From contig NZ_CP009241.1 of the NCBI RefSeq assembly GCF_000758525.1, forward strand, positions 7,628,749 through 7,692,748: 64,000 nucleotides of DNA, read 5' to 3'. Positions 9,078 through 18,064 of the stretch are shown here, piece after piece. The DNA comes from Paenibacillus sp. FSL H7-0357 (GTDB taxonomy: Bacteria > Bacillota > Bacilli > Paenibacillales > Paenibacillaceae). The notes below the pieces were generated by a model. That model was not told the origin of the DNA. It ran no database searches and worked only from the letters and a program-made list of their open reading frames with translations. The position numbers and the translations under genes are program-made. Within the stretch, counting starts at the first letter, position 1; each line of letters starts with the position of its first letter.

Positions 9078-9149
9078 CTTAACAATAGCTTAATTCGTCT
9101 GCCAAAACCGTTGTTCAAAGTTAAGCAACCGTTAATGCAGTGTTATACT
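9078..9149 (+). promoter_or_regulatory. Candidate response-regulator boxes and promoter of the M23 lipoprotein gene
   Basis: Two direct repeats with an 11-base period are visible: CTTAAcaatagCTTAA at 9078-9093 and GTTAAgcaaccGTTAA at 9120-9135. Eleven-base periodicity of TTAA-like half-sites is typical of PhoB/PhoP-type regulators. The second pair covers the -35 (TTAAGC, 9121-9126) of a promoter whose -10 is TATACT (9144-9149) at 17-base spacing, as expected for activation of a promoter with a poor -35. That the adjacent regulator binds here is inference. Confidence 0.5.
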
Positions 9150-9216
9150 GGCGGAAATACTGACTAGCTACAATAAAGAGACGATAAGACAACAGCACTG
9201 CCGGGAGGAAAAACAT

Positions 9217-10266
9217 ATGCGAAGCATCAGCAAAATGATGGCCGGTACGACGGTCTTGGCCGTCTTATTATCAGCCTGTGGAGGAGAGAATTCGATGAAT
9301 AACAGTCCGGAGGCATCAGCATCTGCCAGCCCCACAGAGGAGGTAGCACAAGTTACGCCTTCCGCATCCCCTGAAATCAGCAAAAGCGGACAACAGCCCG
9401 TACAGCCGGAGAATTTGGCCGGGGCCCTGTTAAGCGGCAATTTCAGCGGGATTTATGAGCGGTTCAGCCCTGAATTCAAGCAGCAAATCAGTGAAGATGA
9501 GGTCAAGGAGATGGGTTCGGCGTTTATTCAAGGGGTCACTGCCTTTGAGCCTTCCACCGTAATGCGGCTGAATGGCGCCGAACACCGGATATGGACAAGC
9601 GATGAGGGCGACAAGGGGATTATTGCTGTTTTTGATGAAGCGGGCGTCATTCACGGCCTGAACATCACGGAGCTGACCACCTATCCCGAGACAGATAAGG
9701 CATTGACCCTGACTGCCATGACGCTGCCGTTCCAAGGGGATTGGTTTGTATTCTGGGGCGGCAACAACGTGCTGAACAATTATCATTATGAGTACGAAAG
9801 CCAGCGCTACGCCTATGATTTCGTGCAGGAAGTGAATGGACTTTCATACGAAGGAGATCCGCTGCGCAATGAGAGCTACCATGCTTTCGGGAAGAATGTC
9901 ACCGCCCCTGCTGACGGAATCGTCACCGAAGTCATAAATGATATCCCCGATAATACCCCTGTGGGCGTGATGAATGAAAAAGAACCCCCAGGCAATCTGG
10001 TCGTGATTGACCATGGCGGGGAATACAGCTTTTTGGCCCATCTGAAGCAAGGTTCGGTCACCGTAAAAAAAGGCGATTCAGTCAAAACGGGCGATATCAT
10101 TGGGAAGCTTGGCAATTCCGGCAACTCCAGCGAGCCGCATCTGCATTACCAGGTATCGGACGGAGCCGACCTGTTCGGCTCCCGGTCCCTCCATATCCGG
10201 TGGAAGGACAATCTTAATCCGCTGAAGGGCCAGACTGTAACCGGCAAGGCCGCTGCAAACCGCTAA
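9217..10266 (+). CDS. M23 family metallopeptidase lipoprotein with DUF3887-like N-domain
   Basis: A 349-residue envelope protein with a lipoprotein signal (lipidated Cys 21 in VLLSAC) and a Ser/Ala/Glu-rich linker. A DUF3887-like domain (about 65-170) follows, then an M23 (LytM-type) endopeptidase fold, with ADGIVTEV, VVIDHGGEYSFLAHL, KKGDSVKTGDIIGKLGNSG and the zinc-binding HLH of EPHLHYQV. The first His/Asp pair is probably in NYHYEY and AYDF rather than the common HxGxD. It may cleave peptidoglycan cross-bridges, or be a lytic regulator. It is divergent from a two-component operon and followed by its own terminator. Confidence 0.9.
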   Translation: MRSISKMMAGTTVLAVLLSACGGENSMNNSPEASASASPTEEVAQVTPSASPEISKSGQQPVQPENLAGALLSGNFSGIYERFSPEFKQQISEDEVKEMGSAFIQGVTAFEPSTVMRLNGAEHRIWTSDEGDKGIIAVFDEAGVIHGLNITELTTYPETDKALTLTAMTLPFQGDWFVFWGGNNVLNNYHYEYESQRYAYDFVQEVNGLSYEGDPLRNESYHAFGKNVTAPADGIVTEVINDIPDNTPVGVMNEKEPPGNLVVIDHGGEYSFLAHLKQGSVTVKKGDSVKTGDIIGKLGNSGNSSEPHLHYQVSDGADLFGSRSLHIRWKDNLNPLKGQTVTGKAAANR

Positions 10267-10339
10267 CAGCTCAGGAAAAGAAGAATGAACATGATAGGAT
10301 ACGCCTGAGACAAGTACCTTAATCTGCATAGTATAAACT

Positions 10340-10369
10340 GGACCCTGCTGATGGCAGGGTTCTTTTTCC
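10340..10369 (+). terminator. Intrinsic terminator of the M23 lipoprotein gene
   Basis: ACCCTGC-TGATG-GCAGGGT forms a 7-bp stem and is followed by TCTTTTTCC on the plus strand, 75 bases after the stop codon. Confidence 0.85.
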
Positions 10370-10387
10370 TTCTATAGAAACAGCAAA

Positions 10388-10407
10388 AGGACGTGCTATG
10401 ACGTCCT
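10388..10407. terminator. Terminator, probably of the arsR-family gene
   Basis: AGGACGT-GCTATG-ACGTCCT hairpin with CTTTTT on the plus side and TTTTG on the minus side. It lies between two convergent genes and could act in both directions. Confidence 0.7.
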
Positions 10408-10448
10408 CTTTTTCATTTGTTGTGCAAAAGAATCCGAATGCTTGCCCT

Positions 10449-10799
10449 CTAGTGCTCTTCCGTCTTCTCCATAAACAGCAGCTTTGACTCACCAGCCGAT
10501 TCATAGGCCTCCAATATGGAATCCAGCAGGCCGGGGAACCGCTCTTCCAGGTCATCGGAGCGCAGCGACAGCAGGCGCTGTGTTCCCTGGGCACGGGTGT
10601 GGACGACTCCCGCCTCACGCAGCGTGCGGGCATGATGCGACATGGTCGATTTGGCGATAGGGACATTAAAGCTGTTGCAGGCCTGTTCACCATGCTTGCG
10701 GATTTCCGAAACAACATATAATCGAAGAGGATCGCTGAGCGCATACAATACCGAAGCAAGCTGAATGTCTTTACGGTCCGGATGATACAGTATCTTCAT
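10449..10799 (-). CDS. ArsR family winged-helix repressor
   Basis: The 116-residue product has the compact ArsR fold: ASVLYALSDPLRLYVVSEIRK, then a recognition helix in KSTMSHHARTLREAGVV and a wing (QGTQRLLSLR). No clear ArsR metal motif (ELCVC) is present; the only Cys is in EQACNSF, so the effector may be organic or redox-based. The start at 10799 follows AAGGGG at 9-base spacing; an ATG 36 bases upstream has none. It is divergent from an MFS exporter whose promoter carries an inverted repeat at the start site, the expected operator. Confidence 0.9.
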   Translation of the reverse strand: MKILYHPDRKDIQLASVLYALSDPLRLYVVSEIRKHGEQACNSFNVPIAKSTMSHHARTLREAGVVHTRAQGTQRLLSLRSDDLEERFPGLLDSILEAYESAGESKLLFMEKTEEH

Positions 10800-10854
10800 A
10801 GATAAATATCCCCTTTGTGGTGCAGATGGGTGCAAAATATTTTAAAATCCCTAA

Positions 10855-10908
10855 TTGCATTTTACCTTACTGCATGCTATATTTCAATTGTTCGTAAGTA
10901 ATCGAACT
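10855..10908 (+). promoter_or_regulatory. Promoter and operator of the MFS exporter gene
   Basis: TTGCAT (10855-10860), 17 bases, then TATATT (10878-10883) make a strong sigma-A promoter. Just downstream, GTTCG-N8-CGAAC (10890-10907) is an inverted repeat covering the expected transcription start. A repressor bound there would block initiation, as ArsR-family proteins do. Assignment to the divergent repressor is inference from position. Confidence 0.6.
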
Positions 10909-10935
10909 ATCAAACAATAAAGGAGTGGCCCTCAC

Positions 10936-12330
10936 ATGAGCTCAAGCTCTACATATCCACCTGCAGTGGACAGCTCAGCCTCTTCGGTGGAAGCCACTCT
11001 TCCACGGGAAGGGCTGCTGACCGTTCTGTTCAGTGTCGCCATTGTACTCGTTATAATGAATACCGCCATGTTCAACCTGGCATTGCCCGATGTGACTGAA
11101 ACATTCGGTATCACGGCTGCATCTGCTTCCTGGATCGTAACCGGGTATTCAATCATGTTCTCCATTGCCTCCATCACATTCAGCCGGCTCTCCGACTTCC
11201 TGCCGATTCGCAGGCTGCTTACTATAGGTCTGCTGACGCTTGGTCTGGCGGCGATTGCCGGCTTCTTCAGTTCGAATTTCGTATTTCTGCTGATTGTACG
11301 TATTGCGCAGGCCTCCGGTGCAGGCGCGGTGATGTCCCTGTCACTCGTGCTGTTCACCCGCTATGTCCCGCTGGCCCGCCGCGGCAAAGCAATGGCGACC
11401 ATCATGTCTGCGGTTTCGCTTGGCCTGGGTCTCGGTCCGGTGGCCGGCGGAAGTATCGTCGAATATCTCGGCTGGCACTGGCTGTTCGCCGTTACGGCCG
11501 CCATCCTGCTTCTGGTGCCGCTGTTTCTGGTGCTGTTGCCCAGAGAAGTGCCCCGCCGCGGTTCATTCGACGCGCTCGGCGGACTGTTTCTCGGCATTGG
11601 AACGACCGGCCTTCTGCTGTTTCTGACCGGCGGATACTGGATTGCGCTGATCGCCGGAGTGGCCTCCCTTGCCCTGTTCATCCGCCGCATTGGCAGCATT
11701 CCCGATCCGTTCGTAATGCCTGCACTGTTCCGTGACCGGTCCTATCTGGTCCTGTCGCTGGTCGGAATCGCTTCTTATTTATGCAGCTTTGCCACCTTGT
11801 TTCTGCTGCCGCAGATTCTGACCCACCGCTTCGGCTTCAGTGCAAGCCACGCCGGGCTGGTTATCTTTCCGGGGTCACTGCTGGCGATTATCGTCTCCCG
11901 GGGGGTAGGACGGATTATTGACCGATATGGCAATGGGGGCATTCTGCGATATGCGCCGCTCCTTGTGCTAACCGCCACCGTCCTGTTTGCTTTGCTCGCC
12001 GCGCACTCCTGGATTGCGGTCATGTTGACCTATATGATTATGAGCCTGTCCTTTACGGCGTTGTCCAGCAGTGTATCCAATGAAATCTCGCGGATTCTCC
12101 CTTCTGCCCAGATCGGCTCCGGTATGGGATTGTTTCAGCTGCTTCAGTTTTTCAGCGGGGCATTCAGCGTAGCTCTGGCAGCCAGCGCCCTGGAGTGGCA
12201 GCGCGGATTATCGCTTTCGTCCGCTTACTCTAACATCTACTGGGGACTTTCACTTGCCGCAGGAATTGCTATTCTTTCAGCCTTTATGTACCGCCGTAGC
12301 AGCCGGACCGGAGAACTGGCAGATGCTTAA
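10936..12330 (+). CDS. MFS drug/solute exporter (DHA2-like)
   Basis: A 464-residue membrane protein with at least 12 hydrophobic helices. It has the major-facilitator signatures: LALPDVTETFGITAASASW and TGYSIMFS in helices 1-2, SRLSDFLPIRR as the 2-3 loop motif A, and GLGLGPVAGGSIVEYLGWHW as motif C of proton-driven exporters. This group includes Tet(L)/Bmr-like efflux pumps. The start has SD AAAGGAG 9 bases upstream. It faces an ArsR repressor and ends at a strong bidirectional terminator, so it is monocistronic. The substrate cannot be read from the sequence. Confidence 0.93.
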   Translation: MSSSSTYPPAVDSSASSVEATLPREGLLTVLFSVAIVLVIMNTAMFNLALPDVTETFGITAASASWIVTGYSIMFSIASITFSRLSDFLPIRRLLTIGLLTLGLAAIAGFFSSNFVFLLIVRIAQASGAGAVMSLSLVLFTRYVPLARRGKAMATIMSAVSLGLGLGPVAGGSIVEYLGWHWLFAVTAAILLLVPLFLVLLPREVPRRGSFDALGGLFLGIGTTGLLLFLTGGYWIALIAGVASLALFIRRIGSIPDPFVMPALFRDRSYLVLSLVGIASYLCSFATLFLLPQILTHRFGFSASHAGLVIFPGSLLAIIVSRGVGRIIDRYGNGGILRYAPLLVLTATVLFALLAAHSWIAVMLTYMIMSLSFTALSSSVSNEISRILPSAQIGSGMGLFQLLQFFSGAFSVALAASALEWQRGLSLSSAYSNIYWGLSLAAGIAILSAFMYRRSSRTGELADA

Positions 12331-12349
12331 TTCCCTATATTTCCACAAA

Positions 12350-12390
12350 AAAGCACCGGGCCGCTTGTAACTACAGCAGCCCGGTGCTTT
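12350..12390. terminator. Bidirectional intrinsic terminator
   Basis: AAAGCACCGGGC and GCCCGGTGCTTT pair as a perfect 12-bp stem, with A-rich and T-rich flanks. It sits between the MFS gene and the convergent CxxH/CxxC gene and can serve both. Confidence 0.88.
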
Positions 12391-12421
12391 CTACTCTTGC
12401 CTGATTACTTATTGAAGGTCC

Positions 12422-12589
12422 CTAGACCACCAAATACTCCGCATTTTTCTCGCATTCCGCACATTTCGCCGGCGGGTCCCAGTCCGAGAACTCGGTTTCC
12501 TTCAGATCCACAATATCCGGTGCATCCTCGTACTCGTCTACAAACTTGTCGATGGCCAGCTCCACATGTTCCTTACACACTACGTACAT
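12422..12589 (-). CDS. CxxH/CxxC small zinc-binding protein (BA_5709 family)
   Basis: A 55-residue protein: MYVVCKEHVELAIDKF at the N-terminus gives the CxxH pair, an acidic middle follows, and AKCAECEKNAEYLVV at the C-terminus gives the CxxC pair. These four residues probably bind one zinc. The pattern matches the CxxH/CxxC family known from Bacillus, where it also lies near rlmH. The function is unknown. It lies 44 bases downstream of the M3 peptidase gene on the same strand and is probably co-transcribed with it. Confidence 0.85.
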   Translation of the reverse strand: MYVVCKEHVELAIDKFVDEYEDAPDIVDLKETEFSDWDPPAKCAECEKNAEYLVV

Positions 12590-12633
12590 TCAATCAAGCA
12601 TCCCTTTCTGTGCCGCTGCGGCGTATACTCCTT

Positions 12634-14448
12634 CTATTGTTCTACCACACTTCCCGGCAAAAAGGAACTACCTCTCCCAAACTGCAGGATATCCTCTGCA
12701 ATGAGAGCCAGCGCATCCCGCCAGAACTCCAGTGAATGCACATCAATGTCCATCAGTTCCGCGGCATCCGCGATGGTTGTTCTGCTGCTGGCTGCCAGGA
12801 AGGATTGATACTGGTTCACAAAATCCCCGCCCCGCTTCTTATACTGTGCATATAGTCCTTTGGAGAACAGCAGCCCGAACGAATAAGGGAAATTCAGAAA
12901 CTCGTTGCCTGTCATATAATATCCGGCTTTGCTGATCCACTGGTATGGATGAATCGATTCCGGAGCGACACTGTCACCATAAGCGGCAGTCATTGCCTCC
13001 AGCATCAGACTGTTAAGCTCCTCAACAGTTAACGCTCCTGATTTCCTTCTATTATACAGCCGGCTTTCGAACAGGTAGCGGGCGTAGAAATCAACGATAA
13101 AATATCCGGCGTCGGAAAGGCTCCGTTCCAGGATAGGCAGCATTTCTTCCTCCGGGGCAGACTGAAGCAGCGCCTGATGGATAAGACTCTCGCAAAAGAT
13201 CGATGCCGTCTCGGCAATTGGTATCGGATAATCGGTATTGACCATCGTCTCCCCGGCGAGGCAGCTGCTGTGGTACGCATGTCCAATTTCATGCGCCAGC
13301 ACGCTAACATCCATATAACTTCCGGTAAAACTTGTCATAATCCGGCTCTCTCCGATCGGAAAGATATCTACGCACAGGCCGTAATTCCCTTTCCCCGCTC
13401 TTGGCTCAGCATCAATCCAGCGCCGGGTGAACACTTTGCGGGCAAACTCTCCCAGTTCTGCACTGAACGTGCTGAATCCGGCTACAATAAGCTCCTGCGC
13501 TTGCGGATAGGTAATTCTGGAAGAAGACTCCCCGCCAACCGGAGCAAAGATATCATAGAACGGCAGCGGCCCCGTATGTCCCAGGAGCTTTGCTTTTTGG
13601 AGATAGTACTGCCCGAAGACCGGCAGGCTTTCCTCTATAGCCTGAAGCATGACTTCGAGCGTCTCTTGATCCATGCGCGAAGCTGCCAGCACCTTATGCA
13701 GCGGCGAAGCATACCCTCTCAGCTCATAGACTGCTGCCGCTTCTCCGCACACGGCATTGAGGCAGGCCGCACTCTGTTCCGCCACGCTCCGGCAAACCCC
13801 GGCCTCAGCCTCATACGCTGCTTTTCTAACCCGTGGATCACTGTCATAGACCAGATTTCGCAGTTCCGATAGAGACAAACTACGAATCGCACCTTCCATT
13901 TCCACATCCGCGCGCAATGTAGACAAGGTTCTCATATACAGCCTTTCCCAAGCTTTGGCGCCGGTATTCTGCATCCGGGCAATGACCGTCTCAGCCTCTT
14001 CACTGAGCAAATACTGTGACTGCCGCTGAAGCTGGCGCAGATAAAAGGCATGTCCGGCAAGATAATCGCTAGATTGTATGATGTTCTCCAGATCCTCCGC
14101 GCTCACTTGGGCCAGCCATTTGCTGAAGCTTACCAACGCTTCGCCGGCACCGGCTGCGGTATCCTCCAGTTCATCCATGCTATTCACTGCTTCTGCATTG
14201 CCGCTGTCACTGCTGAAGACCAGCTCCGCATAACTGAACAGGCAGAGATATACTCTTTTGAACGCATTGTAACGCTCCAGGAACTCTTCCGTTTGTTTGG
14301 CCGCATTATCGTTATCCTTTAAATGAAGAGCCGCCCATGCCTTGAGGCCGCTGGCAAGGGTCTCCGCAAGTTTAAGGTCCGCTTGAAATTGATCTGACTG
14401 GAATGAGGGGTACAGGCTCTCCAGGTCCCATGTTAAGTCCATCTGCAT
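12634..14448 (-). CDS. pepF: M3 family oligoendopeptidase (PepF-like)
   Basis: The 604-residue product is the full length of M3B oligoendopeptidases, cytoplasmic zinc metallopeptidases that cut short peptides. The catalytic helix is VLAHEIGHAYHSS (HExxH), and the downstream zinc-ligand Glu is in PIAETASIFCESL. The N-terminal opening TWDLESLYPSFQS is family-typical. The start has SD AAGGAG 5-6 bases upstream. The small CxxH/CxxC gene follows on the same strand. The likely role is peptide turnover or nutrition; F and B subgroups cannot be told apart by eye. Confidence 0.95.
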   Translation of the reverse strand: MQMDLTWDLESLYPSFQSDQFQADLKLAETLASGLKAWAALHLKDNDNAAKQTEEFLERYNAFKRVYLCLFSYAELVFSSDSGNAEAVNSMDELEDTAAGAGEALVSFSKWLAQVSAEDLENIIQSSDYLAGHAFYLRQLQRQSQYLLSEEAETVIARMQNTGAKAWERLYMRTLSTLRADVEMEGAIRSLSLSELRNLVYDSDPRVRKAAYEAEAGVCRSVAEQSAACLNAVCGEAAAVYELRGYASPLHKVLAASRMDQETLEVMLQAIEESLPVFGQYYLQKAKLLGHTGPLPFYDIFAPVGGESSSRITYPQAQELIVAGFSTFSAELGEFARKVFTRRWIDAEPRAGKGNYGLCVDIFPIGESRIMTSFTGSYMDVSVLAHEIGHAYHSSCLAGETMVNTDYPIPIAETASIFCESLIHQALLQSAPEEEMLPILERSLSDAGYFIVDFYARYLFESRLYNRRKSGALTVEELNSLMLEAMTAAYGDSVAPESIHPYQWISKAGYYMTGNEFLNFPYSFGLLFSKGLYAQYKKRGGDFVNQYQSFLAASSRTTIADAAELMDIDVHSLEFWRDALALIAEDILQFGRGSSFLPGSVVEQ

Positions 14449-14788
14449 TTTATCTCCTTATCATAAACGCAGCTGAAGCTATACGTATCCCGGCAACCAG
14501 CCATAAATACATATAGCGGGCTGCGTATAGTTGAATGTATTTTCAGAACTCTCTAACCTGCGGTTGCAACTCACATGCTTCCACCTCTTCCGATGTTTTA
14601 CAAGAAATTCATTCAAGTATATCACGCTTCCTCATGGTAAAATATGCGGTAAATAACTGGATATAACCCACTAACAGCGGTTCACAGAAAGGAAGATGGC
14701 GGATCTTCCATAAGATCATCAGGAAATATCAGGGTTAATGCGTTATGATAAGCTTAATTCTATTTATTCCCGCAAAGGAGTACCTATC
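14449..14788. other. Divergent intergenic region, 340 bases
   Basis: No gene is supported here. It must hold the promoters of pepF and the DUF2252 gene. A small hairpin (GGAAGAT-GGCGG-ATCTTCC near 14692) lies in the 5' leader of the DUF2252 gene and has no T-run. Confidence 0.5.
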
Positions 14789-16150
14789 ATGATCAATGAA
14801 TCCATAACCGAGGGTGTCATTCGTACCCGTACGAAACTCCGCAAAGATCTGCTAATCTCCATTTTTGACGAATTCGACGGCACCATTATGGGCCTGACTC
14901 CCTGGAAGCGGACAGAAAAGTACCTGAAGATGTCGCTCAGCCCTTTTTCATTCTACCGGGGCAGCTCTTATCTATTCTATTTTGACGCCACAAGGCAATA
15001 CTTTCCCTACCACACTTCGGCGGAGCGCCCGACCTGGATTCAAGGGGACCTGCATTTTGAGAATTTCGGGGCTTTCCGCAGCGAAGATGGCTCTATCGTA
15101 TATGACGTCAATGATTTCGATGAGGGTTATGTCGGCTCCTATCTGTACGATATATTGCGTATGGCAGGCAGTATTGCGCTTGTCGGGCGGCAGCTGGGGT
15201 ACGGGGAGGCAGAGCAGCTTAACGTAATCGAGGGTTTTGTGCAGGCCTATTCCAGAGGGATCCGCCGGTTCAGCCAAGGCAAGGACAACCCCGGCAACTT
15301 CGTACTGAATGAGAACGGGGCCAAAGGGCCGGTGAAGAAGCTGCTCCGCAAGCTGGAGAAACGCCGCCAGGGTCATTTTCTGGAAAAGGTTACGTCCCAA
15401 ATGCAGAGCGGCAGAGTATTTCTGGAGAACTCCGAGCTGGCTGTTCCAGAGGTAGAGGAGCAAACGTTGCTGGAGAAGGCCTGGAGTTTCTATATGCAGA
15501 CCATTGTCGCCCGCAGCTGGAATGACGATCATTACCGGATGAAGGACATTGCTGTCAAACATGGCTCGGGCACTGCATCCATCGGGCTGGACCGTTACTA
15601 TATATTGATCGAAGGCGGAAGCAGTCAAGAAGATACCGACGATACCATTTTGGAAGTAAAAGAGGTTCGTGTGCCAGTCCCGGCTTATTTCATGCCTTAT
15701 TCCGAGTCTTTCTGGAGCTCATTCGGACATCAAGGGAAACGTGTGGCGGCCACACAGCAGGCGATGCATCACAAAGCTGATCCCTATCTGGGCTTTCTGA
15801 CGATGGATGGCCGGGATTTTTATGTCCGCGAACGCTCCCCGTATAAAAAAAGCCTGAAGCTCAAAGACATCGCAACTGTAGACGATATGCTCCAGGTTGT
15901 TGAAGTCATGGGCAGCCTAACGGCCAAAATGCATGCCAGAGCCGACGCCGATGTGGACCAAGGAATCCTCTCCTACCACAGCGAGAAGGAAATTGCCAAA
16001 GCGATGGGCCCGGACCCTGATGCTTTTGCCCGCTATATTTCCCAATGGGCTTACGGTTATGCCACCCAGGTGGAGAAAGACTTCGTGATGTTTACAGAAT
16101 GGGTGAAGGAGCGGTTTGGAGAGGAAGCGGAAGTGCCTCAGGTGGAGTAG
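14789..16150 (+). CDS. DUF2252 family protein
   Basis: A 453-residue soluble protein of the DUF2252 family, which resembles aminoglycoside-phosphotransferase/kinase folds. Visible landmarks are FYRGSSYLFYFD, WIQGDLHFENFGAF (a GDLHxxNFG catalytic-loop-like motif), VYDVNDFDEGYVG (a possible metal-binding D-x-D loop) and YVRERSPYKKSLKL. No function has been proven for the family. The start at 14789 has AAAGGAG 8 bases upstream; the longer frame from 14738 lacks a binding site. It is monocistronic, ending at a bidirectional terminator. Confidence 0.88.
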   Translation: MINESITEGVIRTRTKLRKDLLISIFDEFDGTIMGLTPWKRTEKYLKMSLSPFSFYRGSSYLFYFDATRQYFPYHTSAERPTWIQGDLHFENFGAFRSEDGSIVYDVNDFDEGYVGSYLYDILRMAGSIALVGRQLGYGEAEQLNVIEGFVQAYSRGIRRFSQGKDNPGNFVLNENGAKGPVKKLLRKLEKRRQGHFLEKVTSQMQSGRVFLENSELAVPEVEEQTLLEKAWSFYMQTIVARSWNDDHYRMKDIAVKHGSGTASIGLDRYYILIEGGSSQEDTDDTILEVKEVRVPVPAYFMPYSESFWSSFGHQGKRVAATQQAMHHKADPYLGFLTMDGRDFYVRERSPYKKSLKLKDIATVDDMLQVVEVMGSLTAKMHARADADVDQGILSYHSEKEIAKAMGPDPDAFARYISQWAYGYATQVEKDFVMFTEWVKERFGEEAEVPQVE

Positions 16151-16212
16151 CTGCCCCGGCTGTAGGAAGCGAGAATCGCCAATAACGTGAAGCATATAAT
16201 TCTTATATTTTT

Positions 16213-16253
16213 AAAAAAGGCTCTTTCCCCCTCTTGGGTGGAAAGAGCCTTTT
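16213..16253. terminator. Bidirectional terminator between the DUF2252 gene and cydC
   Basis: AAGGCTCTTTCC (16217-16228) pairs with GGAAAGAGCCTT (16240-16251). A six-A run on the left gives the minus-strand T-run for cydC, and TTT on the right serves the plus strand. Confidence 0.88.
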
Positions 16254-16264
16254 CATATTCATCT

Positions 16265-18064
16265 CTATTCTCCTGCTGCCGTGTTCACGAACCCGCTTGG
16301 CCGGTCCAGCTCATACAGCTTGCGGTATCGCGGTTCCTTGTCCATCAGCTCGGCATGGGTGCCGCGCATTTCCACGAACCCGTTCTCCATAAAGATCACT
16401 TCGTCCATCTGCTCTGCACCGACAAGATGGTGGGTGACCCAGATCAGCGTCTTGCCCTCCATGGCCTCGAACATAGTAGCCAGCAGATCCCGCTCAGTAC
16501 GCGGGTCAAGCCCGACGGTTGGCTCGTCGAGTACAACTACCGGTGTATTCTGCAGCAGAATCCGTGCCAGGGCTATCCGCTGGCGTTCCCCGCCGGAGAA
16601 GCGCTGGCCCGCCTCGCGCACCGCTGTGTTATAGCCTTCCGGCAGCGATGAGATCAGTGTATCCAGCTTGGCCAGCTTGGCGGCCTGCTTAATGTCCTCA
16701 TCAGACGCATCAGGATTACCAAGCCGGATGTTATTGGCTACGGTAGTGTCGAACAAGTGCGGGCTCTGGTTCAGGACGGCAATAAGCTGCGGAATTCTCT
16801 CGCCATAAGCGGAAGCTTCAATCCCCTTAATCGTAGCCGAACCAACGGAAGGCGAAATGACGCCCTGAATCACCTTCAGCAGTGTCGATTTCCCTGCCCC
16901 GCTGCGCCCGATAACGGCAATCTTCCGGCCTTGCGGAATATCGAGCGTCAGATTGCGGATCGACCAGTCATCTCCCGCAGCATAGCGGTAACCGGCATTC
17001 TCCAGCCGGATAGGCGCCAGCCCGGTTTCCTTGATCGCCTTGACCGCAGCATCCACATGGCGCGCAGTGTCAGCCTTCCCCGAATCCGGTGCTGCCCCCG
17101 CCATACTTCCTTCCGCGGCTTCCACGCCGGACAGGCGCTCCAGCGAATTGCGGTATTGCGGGATCTTCTCTACCGCTTCCGAGACCGGCAGGAAAGCATC
17201 TGCTACCGGAAAGACCACCAGTACAAACGCTGCAATCAGCGTTCCGGCAATGGCCCCGTCCGCGAATTGGCCGGCGGCCCAGTACAGCATCGACAGCACG
17301 CCGATGCCGACAACCGCCTGCCCGATGAACATGCGCAGGCGCGCCCAGCGACGCAGCGCTCCGTCGGTGTGGGCGACAGCTCTCTCATCGGCCTCGTAGG
17401 TTTCCACGAATTGGCCCTGCCGTCCGCTGATCACCCAGTCGCCCATCCCCAGCACAGCATCCGTCAGCTTCTGGTAGAGGCGGTTGCGCTCCTGCTTCAC
17501 CTGACGCTGGCGTTTTTGCGTCAGCAGCAGGGAAATCAGCGGCAGCACAACTACCAGCACCAGCATATAGAGTCCCATCAGCAGAGCAAAAGCCACATCA
17601 AACGTGCCAATGGAAATTACCGCCGCCGCGTAGATCAGGAGGGCAATAATGCTTGGGAATACAGTGCGCAGATACACATTCTGCAAATATTCAATATCGT
17701 CGGCCAGCATGCCGAGAATATCCCCGGTACGGAACCGCGAAGATAGAAACAGCGCCTGCGGCTCCAGGATATTGTAGAGCCGGATCCGCATCTTCGAGAG
17801 AATCCGCAGGATCGTATCATGCGAGACCAGGCGTTCCGCATAGTGGATGACCGCCCGGCTCGTCCCGAACGTGCGCACGCCGACAATCGGCACATAGATC
17901 ATCAGTATATTTTCTGGCGGTATGGACGCCTTTGAGATCAGAAATCCCGAAGTGTACATCAGGGACGAAGCTGAGAAAATCGTCAACGCACCCAGCACGA
18001 TAATCAGCAAAAACCGCCAGAAATAAGGGGAGACATAGGGAGCAAACCATCCTTCACGTTTCAA
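16265..18064 (-). CDS. cydC: Thiol reductant ABC exporter subunit CydC
   Basis: A 599-residue half-transporter: six membrane helices in the first 300 residues, then an ATPase with Walker A (GRSGAGKST), signature FSGGERQRIALARI, Walker B (VVVLDEPTVGLD) and an H-loop (WVTHHLVG). CydC pairs with CydD to export cysteine/glutathione to the outside, which is needed for assembly of cytochrome bd. Translation starts at a TTG overlapping the cydD stop (TTGA). Last gene of the cydABDC operon, ending at a strong terminator. Confidence 0.95.
   Translation of the reverse strand: MKREGWFAPYVSPYFWRFLLIIVLGALTIFSASSLMYTSGFLISKASIPPENILMIYVPIVGVRTFGTSRAVIHYAERLVSHDTILRILSKMRIRLYNILEPQALFLSSRFRTGDILGMLADDIEYLQNVYLRTVFPSIIALLIYAAAVISIGTFDVAFALLMGLYMLVLVVVLPLISLLLTQKRQRQVKQERNRLYQKLTDAVLGMGDWVISGRQGQFVETYEADERAVAHTDGALRRWARLRMFIGQAVVGIGVLSMLYWAAGQFADGAIAGTLIAAFVLVVFPVADAFLPVSEAVEKIPQYRNSLERLSGVEAAEGSMAGAAPDSGKADTARHVDAAVKAIKETGLAPIRLENAGYRYAAGDDWSIRNLTLDIPQGRKIAVIGRSGAGKSTLLKVIQGVISPSVGSATIKGIEASAYGERIPQLIAVLNQSPHLFDTTVANNIRLGNPDASDEDIKQAAKLAKLDTLISSLPEGYNTAVREAGQRFSGGERQRIALARILLQNTPVVVLDEPTVGLDPRTERDLLATMFEAMEGKTLIWVTHHLVGAEQMDEVIFMENGFVEMRGTHAELMDKEPRYRKLYELDRPSGFVNTAAGE

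Noticed and set aside
16757..17746. Long plus-strand frame of 329 codons across cydC
   Set aside because: Composition is Arg/Gln-rich, as expected for a shadow of a GC-biased gene; cydC on the other strand has every ABC motif.
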